Of a stretch of DNA of 64,000 bases, positions 52,801-64,000 are shown piece after piece (the first letter of the stretch is position 1; every line of letters begins with the position of its first letter). The stretch spans positions 392,387,632-392,451,631 of the forward strand of contig CM060900.1 of NCBI GenBank assembly GCA_030762935.1. Reading direction: 5' to 3'. Below the pieces are notes generated by a model. That model was not told the origin of the DNA. It saw only the letters and a list, made by a program, of their open reading frames with translations, and made no database searches. The DNA comes from Hymenopus coronatus (Eukaryota > Arthropoda > Insecta > Mantodea > Hymenopodidae). Position numbers and translations under genes: made by a program.

Positions 52801-55500
52801 GGTGTATGTAAAAGGATCAACTATATCAAGGACCCCTCTTTTCCATATTGTTATAAAACAATGTTAAGTCTTTGTTGAAACTTGGTTGATATAAAATAAT
52901 GTAAGATTTTTTGTTGAATCTAACACAAATTACCAAGTGCAAGAGCACAAGAATGTTTTAGGTTAAGACAGAAAGTGTTAATATATGTAAAACCATAACT
53001 TTAGTTAAGATTAAGCTAGATTAAACGTGTGTAATGGAAAGAAAATAATCGTACGTAAATCGTTTTATGGTAATGGAAGGTAATTGTTAAGTAGTCACAA
53101 ACACTGACATTAGGAGAAATGTAAAAGAAAAAGGTTCAAGGGTAATGACTTTAAAATGTTTAGTTACTAAGGAATTTGAAGGAAGAAGTTGTAAATTAGG
53201 TAGTCTATTGTATATTAGAGTGAAGGAGAGAGAGAGAAGTTGTTTGTGTGTGGAAAGGGTAGCCATATGATTCATTCATAAAAAAAATTTACAAATGAAC
53301 TGCAGGAAGTATAAGGAAACAAGTTTCTGTAACGTAAAGGAAATTTCTTTGTCCATGGGGCATATATGAAAGTGTTCTTTCCACATGTGCAAGTATATTA
53401 ACCAATTATAATTATAATGTTCTGATAATCAGTATTATATATGCAATAAGAAATGTATAGGCAAGGTAATATTTAGTTTAGTGAACATTGTAGAACATGT
53501 AGAAGCAAGGCTGTTTTGGAAGGAAAGTATTTATGCTATGCAGGGACTCTTTATTAGTAAGCTATGCATCTGTATGGGTTTTAGTGCAATAAGACACTAT
53601 CTCCAAGTGACAGGGAATAAACTTTTAATATATAGCCAGGATATTCTCCATTGTCTGCTAAAGTCACATGATCGCTTTCAACTGACATGTAACTTGGAAT
53701 GCAACCAAAATGTTGGAAGTGACCAATGGGGAGAATCCAAAATCAAAACCCACACTACTATATAACACCAGATTCTGGCAAACAGTCAAGAGTTTGACTA
53801 GATTTCTCTGAGGGGAAACCTGCGGCACAATGTATAAAATATCTTTCTATATTACTTGACTTAATGCCACCTAACTAGAAAAATAGTTAAGTAAATAGTG
53901 AATTGAAAGCTAGGAGCAGAAAGTAACATGTATGTAGTTCAGTGCTTGTGCGCTAATTAATTGATACCTGCAATCATAGTAATAAACATCTGGATATCGA
54001 AGCAGGAAATAATTGCTTTTACTTACTAAAGTGTAATTTTATTCCATACTCATATCCCACCCCGAGTGAGTCGCATCAGTGCTCTGCTGGATGTAATATT
54101 TTAATAACTGAGACTTGTAGCTGAGGGCCAATATACTAAATATATACTACCACACTTTAACAACACAGCAAATATAAATTACACCCACAATGATAAGAAC
54201 TGCTACAATCCCAATTATTAATGGACGCGGTGACCGCTCACATCCATATCTTCACCAGGGTCAGTGGATAATGGGAAAGTCATTCACTAAAGGACAGTGG
54301 TAATGCGTAGGAAAGTACAGCAAGGAACATCATTTAGTGAAACATATATTAACGATAAGAAAAGTTGAACAACTATGGGGATGTATTGCAGGGGCAAAAT
54401 GATAACTGAGAGTGCAATTCTGTGGTAAAAGGTATTTTCTCAATTTTATAATTAATTAAAAATATTAAAAACTAAGCAAGTGTAAACATTTTTCAGTACA
54501 TAATATGCAACATTATTAGTACTCCATGTAACAAAATGCACTTCTAATTTGTATAAAAATCTTGTTTCAATTCATGTTTCTTATCTGGAAAAGTTGTAAA
54601 AACTAACAAAATGCCCTTTAGATCTGACCAGATTACACTGCATTGAGGAAATTTTCATAGTCATTGTGCTAAAACTCTACCTTGTCAGAGGTCACTAAGT
54701 ACTTCAGTTTAAGGATGGTCTGTGACAATGTATTTGCTGGATGCATGCTGGCTTTCTGTGTCCAAGATTTTGTGTAGGTTCCCGACCCATATCTGTGACA
54801 TTTAACTTGTTCATTGTCAGCTATTTAAAGCACACTTGACTGCTGTGTGTCAGCCAATGTCAGTTTAAACCCCAGCTGGCAATTTAACTCAACATGAGTT
54901 TGTTAAAGTGCACTTTTTTTTTTCTCCTTAAAGGTAGTTGAATGAAACAAAAATACATTACTGATTCAACCCATAAGAATAAACTTAATGAAATTGACTG
55001 TGAACGTATTTGATGTTGGCAAAAGAAACTTTATTTAGTTTGTTTTATTTAACTTCATAGCTAATTTTGGTTTAATATGCAGAGGAGCTTGTTTTGAAAA
55101 ATGACACCTTTCTTGGATTTACTTGTATGTAAACCCTCACACATATCAGAAAAGAATTATTTACTGGTTGTTCTGATAATCTGAGAGCTGTAAGTACTGT
55201 TATGTAGAATTTGGCAATTGTTTAGTTACATTTTTAATTCTTATAAGGTAAGCCAACATTGTGCATATTGGCCTCTGATAAGTGTAGGTGCATACCACAA
55301 AGAAATGCAACTACCCTCAGAAATCTATTTACATCCCTGACAACAATGTCCCATATTAGGAACACATTATCACAGAATCTTCCTTAGTTTGATATAAATG
55401 CAACTGCTCTGGATTTGATTCTTATTTTTCTCTCTTTCTTAGCTGAGGATGTGCAAATGATTCATGGTTTTCACCCATCCTGTAACCTGCTTCACATTTT
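52801..55500. other. Noncoding stretch; may include a gypsy LTR
   Basis: The 3' LTR of the element ending near 52800 should lie here. TGTTATAAAACAATG near 52850 and an AATAAA near 53981 fit an LTR loosely, but no second copy exists in the window to prove it. The open frame 53481-53765 has no recognised domain. No host exon was recognised. Confidence 0.35.
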
Positions 55501-55610
55501 TATTTGCAGCATGTATTGATCAAGCTTAATGTTAATGTAAAAAATAGATGTGTGTTTTTTAAATCTGTGTTACCTGTTCTATTATACAATATTTTTTGTT
55601 TTACAAACAG

Positions 55611-55798
55611 GCCTTACAAGACGGTGTGTAGAATGCATTGGACCTATGTTTCTCAGTTTTTGGCAGTCTCAGCCAGGGATAGAGGATGATGTTTTGTTAC
55701 TACAGGAAGAGGAAGAGTCCGAAGATACAACAACACAAACTTTGTTTGATCCAGATGATGTTACCTTTTTAAGAAGTTTGGATTTTAAGGAATGGAAG
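55611..55798 (+). CDS. DNAJC2: Internal exon of a DNAJC2 (zuotin/MPP11)-like gene
   Basis: A polypyrimidine-rich acceptor (TTTTTTGTTTTACAAACAG) ends at 55610. The exon is 188 nt, enters in phase 1 and leaves in phase 0 after AAG, with donor GCAAGT at 55799, a GC-type donor matching the known GC-AG consensus. It encodes 62 residues: CVECIGPMFLSFW near the start, an acidic run (QEEEESEDTTTQ) and FLRSLDFKEWK at the end. In DNAJC2, a 'V.PVG..FE.F' segment, an acidic linker and a LxxLDPKxWK block occupy the same places just ahead of the J domain. This ribosome-associated co-chaperone works with Hsp70 on nascent chains. No flanking exon was found here, implying introns over 2 kb. Codon usage is balanced and the frame has no lesion. 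Identity rests on short motifs. Confidence 0.6.
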
Positions 55799-58740
55799 GC
55801 AAGTAAGAACTTGAGCTCCAGATAATATTTCAGAGAAAACTACACTTGAAAAGATATGTAACACATTTTTGAAAATATTTCTTGGGAGAGCATGCTTCAA
55901 GGTATCATAACCAGGAAAATTGGGCAAATGTCCAGCACTGATTGTCTAAGGGCCTATATTATGACCTCCATTTAGATTCTGAGAGTTCTAAATTTTCATA
56001 TTATGGCCTTCAGTTATCAGCTAACTGGAAGTTATTCATAGCAATGAACCAACCACCATCCTGGATTCTGTTAGAGTACTAATTTGGAAGTATCCTTACA
56101 AAAATGGTGTACCTATGGTCTGAGTAGTTGATAACAATTCCAAGATAAAATAGTGGATCAGATTTATATAACAGGAGGAAGGTCTAAATAATTAAACCTT
56201 GAAAGAATTATTTCCATGGTTGGTAAGAGTAGGAATTTTGAAAACATAAGATTGTCAAAAGTTGCATTAGTTGCTGTATTTTCTAATAATTTCTGCTACA
56301 CAATATCTACAGCATTATCCTTAGCTATAGTTTCCTTGTCATTTTATTTTGTTGTTAACATACTTGTACATTGTTTACTGTAATATAATACAACTGATGA
56401 TATTAACCTAATATTTATAAAAGCATCTAACGTCTTTTGAAGGTAGTCTTTACAAAATAATCAGTGAAAGTTATTTAATACTCCAAAATATACTACTTTC
56501 CTTCTAACATTTAGGACCTAAAAAGCAAAACTGATAAAAATAAGTTAGTACTCTGTAATCTCCTAAAATATTTCCACACTAATCTAAGGGAGTATATAAA
56601 TAGCCAAATCATAATGTAACACAGGCTCATTTTGTGGAGTTTTTATATTCTTCTAAATCTGAGCATATTTAATCATTTTCAAAGTGGATACAGCTGAAAA
56701 ATTCAATATCATGGCAGTAATTGGTTCTCCCTTTTTAAGTTACCATAACAAATACCAGTATGACATTAAATTTCCTAACTGAGTTTTTTCTCAGGTGGAC
56801 TACTAAATGTCTCACTTCAGAGCTAACAGTCTCAATGATGACTTAGAATTTAATAATAGGTGCTTCAATTTGGAACACAAATGGTTCAAACCAACTATAA
56901 GGCCATTGTTTTGTACATGGAAAAACTATATATATTAATCACAAAAGCCTACTACATTAATTTAATAAGCATTTACTAGTGTTATTATGTTATATCAGAC
57001 AACATGCTCAAGTCTGAACAGAATGTATATTTTAAAAACCTAATGCTACAAGTTTCCATCTGGGTGGCATGCAATTGTGCAAGAAAATGTCAGCCGACCA
57101 ACCTGTTAAACTCTTGGTTAATTAACCTACAGTGGCTTAGGATTTGCAACATGGCTAGATTTAACCTACAGGAATAACCACAGATAAAGTAACCTTGCCT
57201 TTTAATCTCATAACATAGTATAAGCCATAAGAGAACTTGAGTTTCTGTTAACTGTTATTCTATGGTACCATGCTTCTACTTATGTGTTGCACCAAAGCTT
57301 GCATAACTGCAGCAGCCAGAGCTGTTATTCCTGAGTAAATGGGAAGTAGTTTTTCCGGGATTTACTGTAATTGGCTCTCAGCTGATTGAGAGCAATGCAA
57401 CCTGGTTGTAAGATGGGGTGGCACACCCCAGAAACACACTTTTGTTGTATTGAATTTCCAGTTGGTGTTCAGGGAGACATATGGTCATCTCTTCACAAAA
57501 TCAATGTAGGAGTCGTGAAATTCTCTTGAAAATGAAGTTAAAACTTTTGTTTGAGAGTTCTGGTCCAGCGTGTATACGCAAGGTGTCTACCAATGAAGAA
57601 AAGTAACGAAAAAGTAACATATTGATCCCATTGCTACTGAAAGTGCCTACAGGTAACTAATTTAAGTCAGCCATAATGGTAATGAAAGTTTCCCCCTTTG
57701 TTATACTGTTTGTTACAAAGTGTGGTGCAGTAAGATTGCAGAAAGCTTTGATCAGTTGACTTTTCTAGTTTTATTTACTGTTGAGCTACCATTATTCCTG
57801 TTACTGTTGCATTGTTATGCCAGGTTCACAATGAAGCTACACTGGCAACATGACATGAGAAACAAGATGTTTGATCTATATGAATTCAGCATGAACATGT
57901 CAAAATCCTTGTGGTTAAAGCAAAATTGGATTCCTTATATTTCTGTTTTTGTACTTTGTATTATCTACTTTGTCTAGAAAGTTTCCTGTGTGTGTGTGTG
58001 TGTTTTTTTTTTCCCTTCCATGTTCCTTTAGGGAGTAATTGGGGCTATGATGAAGGGCTTACCATTGGCTATTGTTCCTCTCTCTTGGATTTTTATTGTG
58101 AAACTGATTTTGTCCTTTTGTTACCTCTTTCTCTTACCAAGCACAATTGCAACCTAGATACTGTGGAATGTTTATTATGGAGTGCCCCATTTGTTAGCAT
58201 CCTTCATATCTGCTCTAGTGGCAGTTTTAGGGTTATAGTTTCATTTTCCAGCTATGTTACACATAATACTGTGCTGATGATGTTGCAGGAATGCTGGTTT
58301 TAAAGCTTATATACCATCAAACTGAGGTAAATTCAAATGTATTAGATAAATTCCCACAAAATATTCTTTTTTATTATACAGTTGATCATTCTGTAACAAC
58401 TGGGGTGCAATTTCTGTGCTGGTAATATTTGTATGAAGGATAAATTTCTGCACCCATTTTGGTCTTATATTTATTAAGAATAGCACACAGTAGCAATGGT
58501 TATTATTGTAGGTTTAATTTTATCTTATTGTTGGTATATCTTGGTACACATGTCTAAGCAATCCAATTGCTTCTAATTGACTTCAATTTGCCCAGTTATG
58601 TACAAATGTAACTAAGATTGTTTCTTGAAGTTTATGTGTATAATTACCATTTTGTGAATAATTTGCTGTAAATCTGTTCAACCTTGGGGTAAATTGGACA
58701 ATGACTTTGGTAAAAAAAGGTGAGAAATAAGACCAGAATT
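55799..58740. other. Noncoding, presumed intron following the DNAJC2-like exon
   Basis: No J-domain exon, transposon protein or repeat family was recognised. A (TG)n at 57989-58002 precedes a T9 run. The frames at 57720-58303 are hydrophobic and low-complexity, as expected by chance. Confidence 0.4.
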
Positions 58741-58750
58741 ACTAAAAGAG

Positions 58751-59246
58751 ATGAAAATAGCCAGAAATGAAGGTAGGAGAGCATATTTGCAGGCTTGCAG
58801 CTATACATGGACAGAATTCCTAGATCTCAGCAAACTGCCAAAAGAATCCAGGTTCAGTCGAGAAGATTGGAGGGGAGAAGGGACATGTGTGCCACAGAGG
58901 GGGAAGCAGCAACCAGCCATTCATCCAAGGTTGTGACGTCACCAGTGAGGAAGGTCAGTCCACACAAACAGTTGATTGACAATGTGAGAAGTGACATATT
59001 AGTGGCCACAACTGGTTTAGACATATGGAAAAATGATAAAGGGATCAGTGTTGTTTCAACACTAGGATTGAGCATCCTGACAATCGAAGACAAAGGGAAA
59101 CTTAAGACACAACAGGAAGGGAGGTTAACCAGGACAAGAGCAAAGCTGCAACAATTTAGACAAAATAGGACAAATTCGGTACAGGATGGAACAACCCTGG
59201 CTGTCTTATGTTGGAACGTGGAAGGATTAATAGACAAAATCCAAAA
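58751..59246 (+). pseudogene. LINE fragment reaching the endonuclease start
   Basis: The frame 58795-59436 encodes, before residue about 150, a Lys/Arg/Gln-rich region ending TLAVLCWNVEGLIDKIQK. CWNVEGL is the N-terminal strand of APE-type LINE endonucleases. The preceding region could be the end of an ORF1 or a linker. At about 59247 the frame passes without a stop into Ty3/gypsy RT sequence, so the piece is 3'-truncated there. Confidence 0.5.
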
Positions 59247-61060
59247 AGCTACCTTCCACCGCCTCATGGAATCAGTGATGAGAGGTTTAACTTACAGTGC
59301 CTTCCTGCTATATCTGGATGACATCATTGTTGGCAGCGACTTAGAAGACCATCTTGAGAACCTGACCGAGATTCTGCAAAGGATGCAGGCAGCTAATTTG
59401 ATGCTGAGTGTGAAGAAGTGCCAACCCTTCTGCTAGGGGATGAACTACTTAGGGCACATAGTCTCACCTTCTAGGGTAACCATGGAACCAGAGCTTGGGT
59501 AGTAAGAGATTGGCCTCAGAAAGACAAATGAGAGCTGCAAAGTTTCCAGGTCCTATGCAGCTACTACTGCCAGTTCATCAGAGGTTTTTCCAAAATTGAA
59601 AAACCCCTTGTCTGACAGAAGAGCACCAGCCTTATATGTGGTCAGAAGAGGTTGAGAGTGCATTCCAGGTGCTTAAGCCAACACTCTGCTGTGCTCATAT
59701 TTTAGGATTTCCACAACCTGGTGGCGACTTTATTCTGGACACCAATGCCAACAACGCTGGCATGGGCGGCATTCTATCCCATATCCAAGATGGCCAGGAG
59801 TGGGTAAGTCTATCCAAGACAGAAAGTAACTACTGTGTTACTGAGAGAGAGCTCCTTGCAATAGCTCCTTGCCCAATGACCCTGTCCAAAGGAGTGCAGC
59901 TCTGCAATAAGGTTGAGGAGAAAGTGTGTCACAGTTCTTGTGATTTCAGTGGTTCTGCAGCTGGATGGTATAGTACAGGCCTGAGAAGGGAACAGGTGAT
60001 GGACACCGAATTTTGGCCACTCCTGAAAGAAGAGGAGGCAGAGACCAGACTGACCTGGGAAGACATTGCATCCAGGAATAATATAAATAAGCCCTACTGG
60101 GACCAGTGGAACTCATTAAGACCAAGGAAGGCATACTGCATGGGAATCACCTGGAAGATCCAGAGAGAGCAGTTGATCTTTCCTTGGAGTAAGGTTGTGC
60201 AAGTCCTGAAGGAAGTATATACAGGGACTTCAGGAGGAATTGTTGAACCCAACCAATCGACCATCTCCGATAACAGTGCTGCTAGCTTGGGCAGATGCTA
60301 AGTGCCACCAAGTTACGCCCACAGACCAAGAGTCAGGGTCACATGCAGCAGTATGACATGTGAGCACCTTCAAATGCATAGCCATTGGCACAGCTGGGCC
60401 ATTCCCTATGTCGGACAAGGGCAACAAGTATACTTTGGTTGCCATGGGTTACTTCACCAAGTACCTGCAGTTGTATGCTATCCCTAACCAGGAGATCAAC
60501 ACTGTCATAATCTGCCTTGTAGAATATTTTGTCGCTGTGGGTTACTGTTGGAGTGATGTAATCAGGCACCAACTTTTGAGTCCAACTCTAGAAGAACATT
60601 TGAGGAAGGTTGTGCCCAATCGCCAAAGAGACTGGGATGTCCGAGTGCCACTTTTTTTGCTGGCCTACCACTCAACCTAAATCACTGGGTTAACTTCAGA
60701 GCTACCAGGCGACTTAATGTTTGGGATCCCTTCTGGGACAGAACAGTCAGCAGTTGACTACGTGAAGAATCTCGTAGACTGACTTCATGACATACTTGAG
60801 ATGGCCCATGGACACATCCAGGTTGCGAGTGACTGGATGAAGACTGGCAGGTCAACAGCTGAGGTACCCAGCACGATGATCTGGTGTGGCTAAGTCACCT
60901 TATTCAGACTACGGGATGCTGCCTGAAACTTCAGCAACCATGGCAAGGACTTCAGCTTGTGGTGAAGGAAATCAATGATATCTGCCACATTCAGAGTTTG
61001 CTGCGAGAGAAGAAATTAGTAGTATACATGGACCATCTAGTCCACTGGGAAGACCAGCCC
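59247..61060 (+). pseudogene. Ty3/gypsy pol relic (RT, RNase H, integrase)
   Basis: It opens with ATFHRLMESVMRGL and LLYLDDIIVGSD (catalytic YLDD), followed by LENLTEILQRMQAANLML and, after a TAG at 59434, NYLGHIVSP. RNase H follows with LGFPQPGGDFILDTNAN, GMGGILSHIQDGQEW and TESNYCVTERELLAIAP (59690-59875). Integrase parts are PYWDQWNSLRP (near 60092), GPFPMSDKGNKYTLVAMGYF (near 60396) and LEEHLRKVVPNRQRDWDVRV (60590-60645), then PLFLLAYHST with a stop. The zinc finger, half of the integrase core and the LTRs are missing. G+C is higher than in neighbouring DNA. Several stops and deletions make it dead. It is not close to the gypsy at 49.7 kb. Confidence 0.85.
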
Positions 61061-61769
61061 TGAGAAGGGAGCAGTATGACTACGCTCTGAATGCACACAC
61101 CTGTGCCTTGCTCGCCCACAATCACTGCATGCAAGTGAGCACTTTGCTTTTGATTCTATAGCTAATTGTTGCATGTGCACATTACCATTGTCACACCTGT
61201 GTGTGATTTTGTGACACCTATGTGTGGTTCACTCGTGCAGCAATGACCTGTATTTCTGGAAGATTCGTGCCACATGATCAGCAGGTATAAAAAGGGGCAG
61301 CTTGGCCAAGAAAGTAAGTTTTGACTATGGGTTTGGAGTGTGCAGCTGCAGTAGAAGGAGCAGTCAACTATGATTGTCAAAGCAATAAGAGAGGAATTAT
61401 ATTACAGATTTGTTGATTACAAATAATCAGTTTTGCAGTAATAATACAGGCATGAGGTGCAACTACCATACAATTTCCTATGATAAAGTTAAAAATGAAA
61501 TCTGTTGGCATAGAGTCATACAGGTAGTAAGTTACTACTTGCAGGCATACAGAAGTAAGGGAACCTTTTAACCTTGAACTAAAGAATTAACTTCTTTTAG
61601 ACAGCATATTATGATGTATATCAATTAAGATTTTTTATGCCCTAGTTCTGTCGAACAATGGACTTGATATATGTCAAGTCCATATTCCATTTACTGATAA
61701 ATGGAATAGTAAGAAATATGTGATATCTGCTATGCCTGAATGTACACTTAAAATGTTAGGAATGTTAGA
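61061..61769. other. Noncoding stretch downstream of the gypsy relic
   Basis: No LTR match found. A tandem-like GTGTGTGATTTTGTGACACC and TATGTGTGGTTC pair lies near 61200. Inverse matches of GGACTTGATATATGTCAAGTC near 61661 form a small palindrome. Confidence 0.35.
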
Positions 61770-61900
61770 ATCAGTCTAAAAATTGAAAGCCATAGCCAAG
61801 ATTTGAACCATAGAGTTTGCATTTTCAATGTGGTTCCTCTAGCCAAATGAGGTTTCACGGTAACATGCAGGTGCAACATTAAATTCCCCAGTTGACTGGC
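61770..61900 (-). mobile_element. tRNA-derived SINE copy, same family as 42960
   Basis: The minus strand has GGTTCAAATCTTGGCTATGG (B-box and following) and an A-box-like GGCTAGAGGAACC, then TTTTTAGACTGATTCTAAC. The parallel with 42960-43150 is collinear. Confidence 0.7.
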
Positions 61901-61949
61901 ATTTTTTTTTAGTGACCAGAAGGACATTTCATTCATTTTAAGATTATAG

Positions 61950-62426
61950 TGATTTTTTTTTTTCATTTATTAGATAACTTAATTGCAACAAAGTGCATTT
62001 CAATTGTGATACTCGTACATTTACACAATGACATGAAACATATGTAGATGGTGTCTTCCAATGAAGATCCTCTTCTTTTGTTATGTACTTAGATCAGTGT
62101 GTCTCTTCCGCTTTAATCTTCTATCTTCTCTAGGAGGTGGCAGCTGCCCTGGAATTCCATTTAGTAGTGAGTTAAGGATAGTCAATAAATGTCTGATGAA
62201 GTTTATGTAGTATTTTTTAAGAATATTGTTGACTTAGGAACATAAAGATCTCTTTGGAGTATAGCATTGCTAATGAACCAAGGTGCATCAGCAGTCAGTC
62301 TTAAGACCCTATTCTGGAATGTTTGTATTTTCTTGATGGTAGAATTTTCTGCAGAACCCCATACGCTGCAGGAGTAAGTCCAAATTGGTCTCATTATAGA
62401 ATAATAAATTAACTTAAGGTGCAGAG
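61950..62426 (-). mobile_element. Jockey-type LINE, 3' end (split by hAT copy B)
   Basis: On the minus strand the RT C-terminus reads LKLIYYSIMRPIWTYSCSVW, IQTFQNRVLRLTADAPWFIS and, in a shifted frame near 62160-62085, PPREDRRLKRKRHTDLST before a stop. These are the conserved final blocks of jockey elements ('RPIWTYG.QLWG', 'Q...LR....APW', 'PR..RRLKRRH..DL'). A 3' untranslated region of about 110 bp ends AATAAATGAAAAAAAAAAA (62-bp region near 61970-61952), a normal poly-A tail. The frame is interrupted at 62427 by hAT copy B and resumes at 63908-64000. Confidence 0.9.
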
Positions 62427-63899
62427 TAGAGGTGGTCAAAACACGTGCCACTCTTGCTCATTACTCATAAGCCACGTCACTTCTGGAGAGTGTGGTCATG
62501 AGAATCTCGGTATTGAGAACTAGTGCTCACAAGCAAGGCGACTCGAGTATTCTCGTAACTACAGACGAAGTAGGTTCGCATAACTGGACCCGAATTTTTA
62601 GTGTTTAACCTATTTTTTCCCTTATAAGTAAGTTAGAAAGTTTCAAAGTACTTTTATGTTTCAAGCTGTTTGGATATTAGTGTGTGAATCTTATGGGACA
62701 TTAAGACTTAAAATGTGCTAAACTTATGTTTTATTTTATTGTATTTTTTTTTTTAAACCTCGGTTGAAAATGTATAAATTTTTTCTTCAATTCATTTGAA
62801 TTACAATTTTTGTTTAAGAATTCATTTAGTTTTGCTTTGAGTGTACATGTGGGGTTAACCGGGGTAAGAATTTGTTACCATTTTTATCTTGGTATAGAAA
62901 TTGCGTGTATGAGAGATGTGCCAGCAACTTCTAGCAATGTTGAAAGATCTTTTTCTGCCTATAGAAATATATCTATAAACAACAGAAAATTTGCTTATGT
63001 GGCTAGTTGTGCACAGCAAAAGTACTGATATGTGAAATGAGTGTTATATATTAAAAATACATGCTAAACTTTTAGTTAAAGTGTTCGAGCATGAGTATAC
63101 TGTGTAGTAAATTACATTTAATTACAGTACATATTAACAGCATGCTTCCGAGAAGTAAAATAGTTTCCATATTTTTATCTACATTATTATTTTATAAAAG
63201 GCGTTTGTCGTCAACTTCCTTAAATAGGTAGGAAAATTGTTTAAAACCCTAATAAAAAACAAAAATAAACAAAAAAAAATTGTTTAAAAACCTAGAGTTA
63301 ATAAAAGGCTAAAACTACATTTATAAAAAGCTATAAATCCAGGCCATAGTAATAACACAAGATTACTCATCATTTAGCAGTACATATATCCCAAATGCAT
63401 TCACAGTAAACGGTTTGAATCAGCTATATTAATCGTTAATGACATGTACTTTGTGTTACTAAGTATAAATATGTTCAGATTAAAACCGTAAATAGAATTA
63501 CTTCTCGCATAAAGGTCTTAGTAGTTATAAAATATATACATACGTGAAGACCATGTACATATGTATATCTGCAGATTCTGTGATACCACACTTCATTTTT
63601 AAGCCTTTACAAAGTGTAGGTTATTTAAATATCAACTTCATTCTGGTAGGCTACTTAAATCTTAACTCATTTAAACAGATGAAATAATCTTGCAAGATTG
63701 GTTATGCAAGTTTCTATGCATTACACTGCAGTCTTGCTATCAGCGAGACTCGGGAGTCTTGTGAGAATCGAGACTCCCGTACACTTGCTGGTCAACCTCT
63801 CTCATGCCAGCTATGCATTCAGCTGCATACTGGCTGCAAGAGGTGCGCTGAGCGGTAGCGAGAAACAAGCGAGACTGATAGCTGACTAGACCGGCTCTA
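62427..63899 (+). mobile_element. hAT repeat family, copy B, complete with target duplication
   Basis: The left end is TAGAGGTGGTCAAAAC and the right end GACCGGCTCTA, an inverted terminal repeat. GTGCAGAG (62419-62426) and GTGCTGAG (63900-63907) are the 8-bp target duplication with one mismatch, which is the hAT size. The 1473-bp element keeps only a dimerisation-domain remnant: the frame 62810-63028 contains DVPATSSNVERSFSAYRNIS (about 62921-62980). No catalytic domain is present, so it depended on another hAT. Internal landmarks recur in copy A (10781) and copy C (47064). Confidence 0.93.
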
Positions 63900-63907
63900 G
63901 TGCTGAG

Positions 63908-64000
63908 GTACCTGAGATTTTCCTCGTATTAAGAATCTGAGCTGATGCATTTTGCTTCTGAGTTTCTGGACTAAATTTGTAATATGTGCGTTCCATGTTA
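63908..64000 (-). mobile_element. Jockey-type LINE, continuation beyond the hAT insertion
   Basis: Minus-strand reading gives TWNAHITNLVQKLRSKMHQL and RFLIRGKSQVPQH, the 'L.W..HI......K...' block before the jockey 'Y...I.P.WTYG' block. Joined in thought at the target site, the last residues run directly into LKLIYYSIMRP of the 62-kb half. The element continues past the window edge. Confidence 0.88.

Noticed and set aside
57720..58303. Hydrophobic frames at 57.7-58.3 kb as a membrane protein
   Set aside because: The composition is that of T-rich DNA, with a (TG)n run inside; no motif, splice pair or homologue was recognised.

Overview
This is AT-rich (roughly one-third G+C by eye) animal nuclear DNA, most likely from an arthropod and plausibly an insect with a large, repeat-laden genome. 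The grounds are the transposon mix (piggyBac, three kinds of hAT, Merlin, THAP/P-like, jockey-, CR1- and I-type LINEs, Ty3/gypsy), several tRNA-derived SINE families with target-site duplications, abundant microsatellites, the absence of compact ORFs, and one spliced exon resembling DNAJC2. I cannot name the species. Nearly every protein-coding signal is transposon-derived, and all recognised transposon genes are broken.

Layout. 0-8 kb: degraded LINE pieces on the minus strand, a minus-strand piggyBac and a hAT relic. 8-14 kb: a SINE, a plus-strand piggyBac ending in a TTAA site, copy A of a hAT repeat family, a long hairpin, and a THAP-domain gene relic with a visible intron. 14-23 kb: tandem duplications, a LINE RNase H tail, two SINEs with clear target-site duplications (one inside a tandem array), and a 363-bp MITE. 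23-29 kb: a G+C-richer, nearly full-length I/LOA-like LINE on the minus strand, whose 5' part appears to be present in inverted orientation.

30-37 kb: a hAT of the TTF-zinc-finger type, a Merlin transposase, and a nearly intact CR1/jockey-group LINE whose SGNH-esterase domain lies in the same frame as its endonuclease. Inverted copies of the hAT 5' end bracket this block. 38-41 kb: a cluster of direct and inverted copies of an unnamed repeat with a CCTAAGCCGCAAAG core. 41-50 kb: SINEs, noncoding DNA, hAT copy C interrupted by another repeat, and a mosaic of that repeat. 50-53 kb: a decayed Ty3/gypsy pol with a SINE in its RNase H/integrase region, flanked by a 13-bp duplication. 55.6 kb: the DNAJC2-like exon, followed by a GC-type splice donor. 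58.7-61 kb: a second gypsy pol fused in frame to a LINE endonuclease start. 62-64 kb: a jockey element split by hAT copy B, so the two halves of its reading frame rejoin across the insertion.

How it fits together: the likely host content is one exon of a co-chaperone gene on the plus strand. The rest looks like intron or intergenic DNA filled by successive transposon insertions, and several nested insertions give relative ages. Coordinates of transposon ends are approximate unless a duplication is described.
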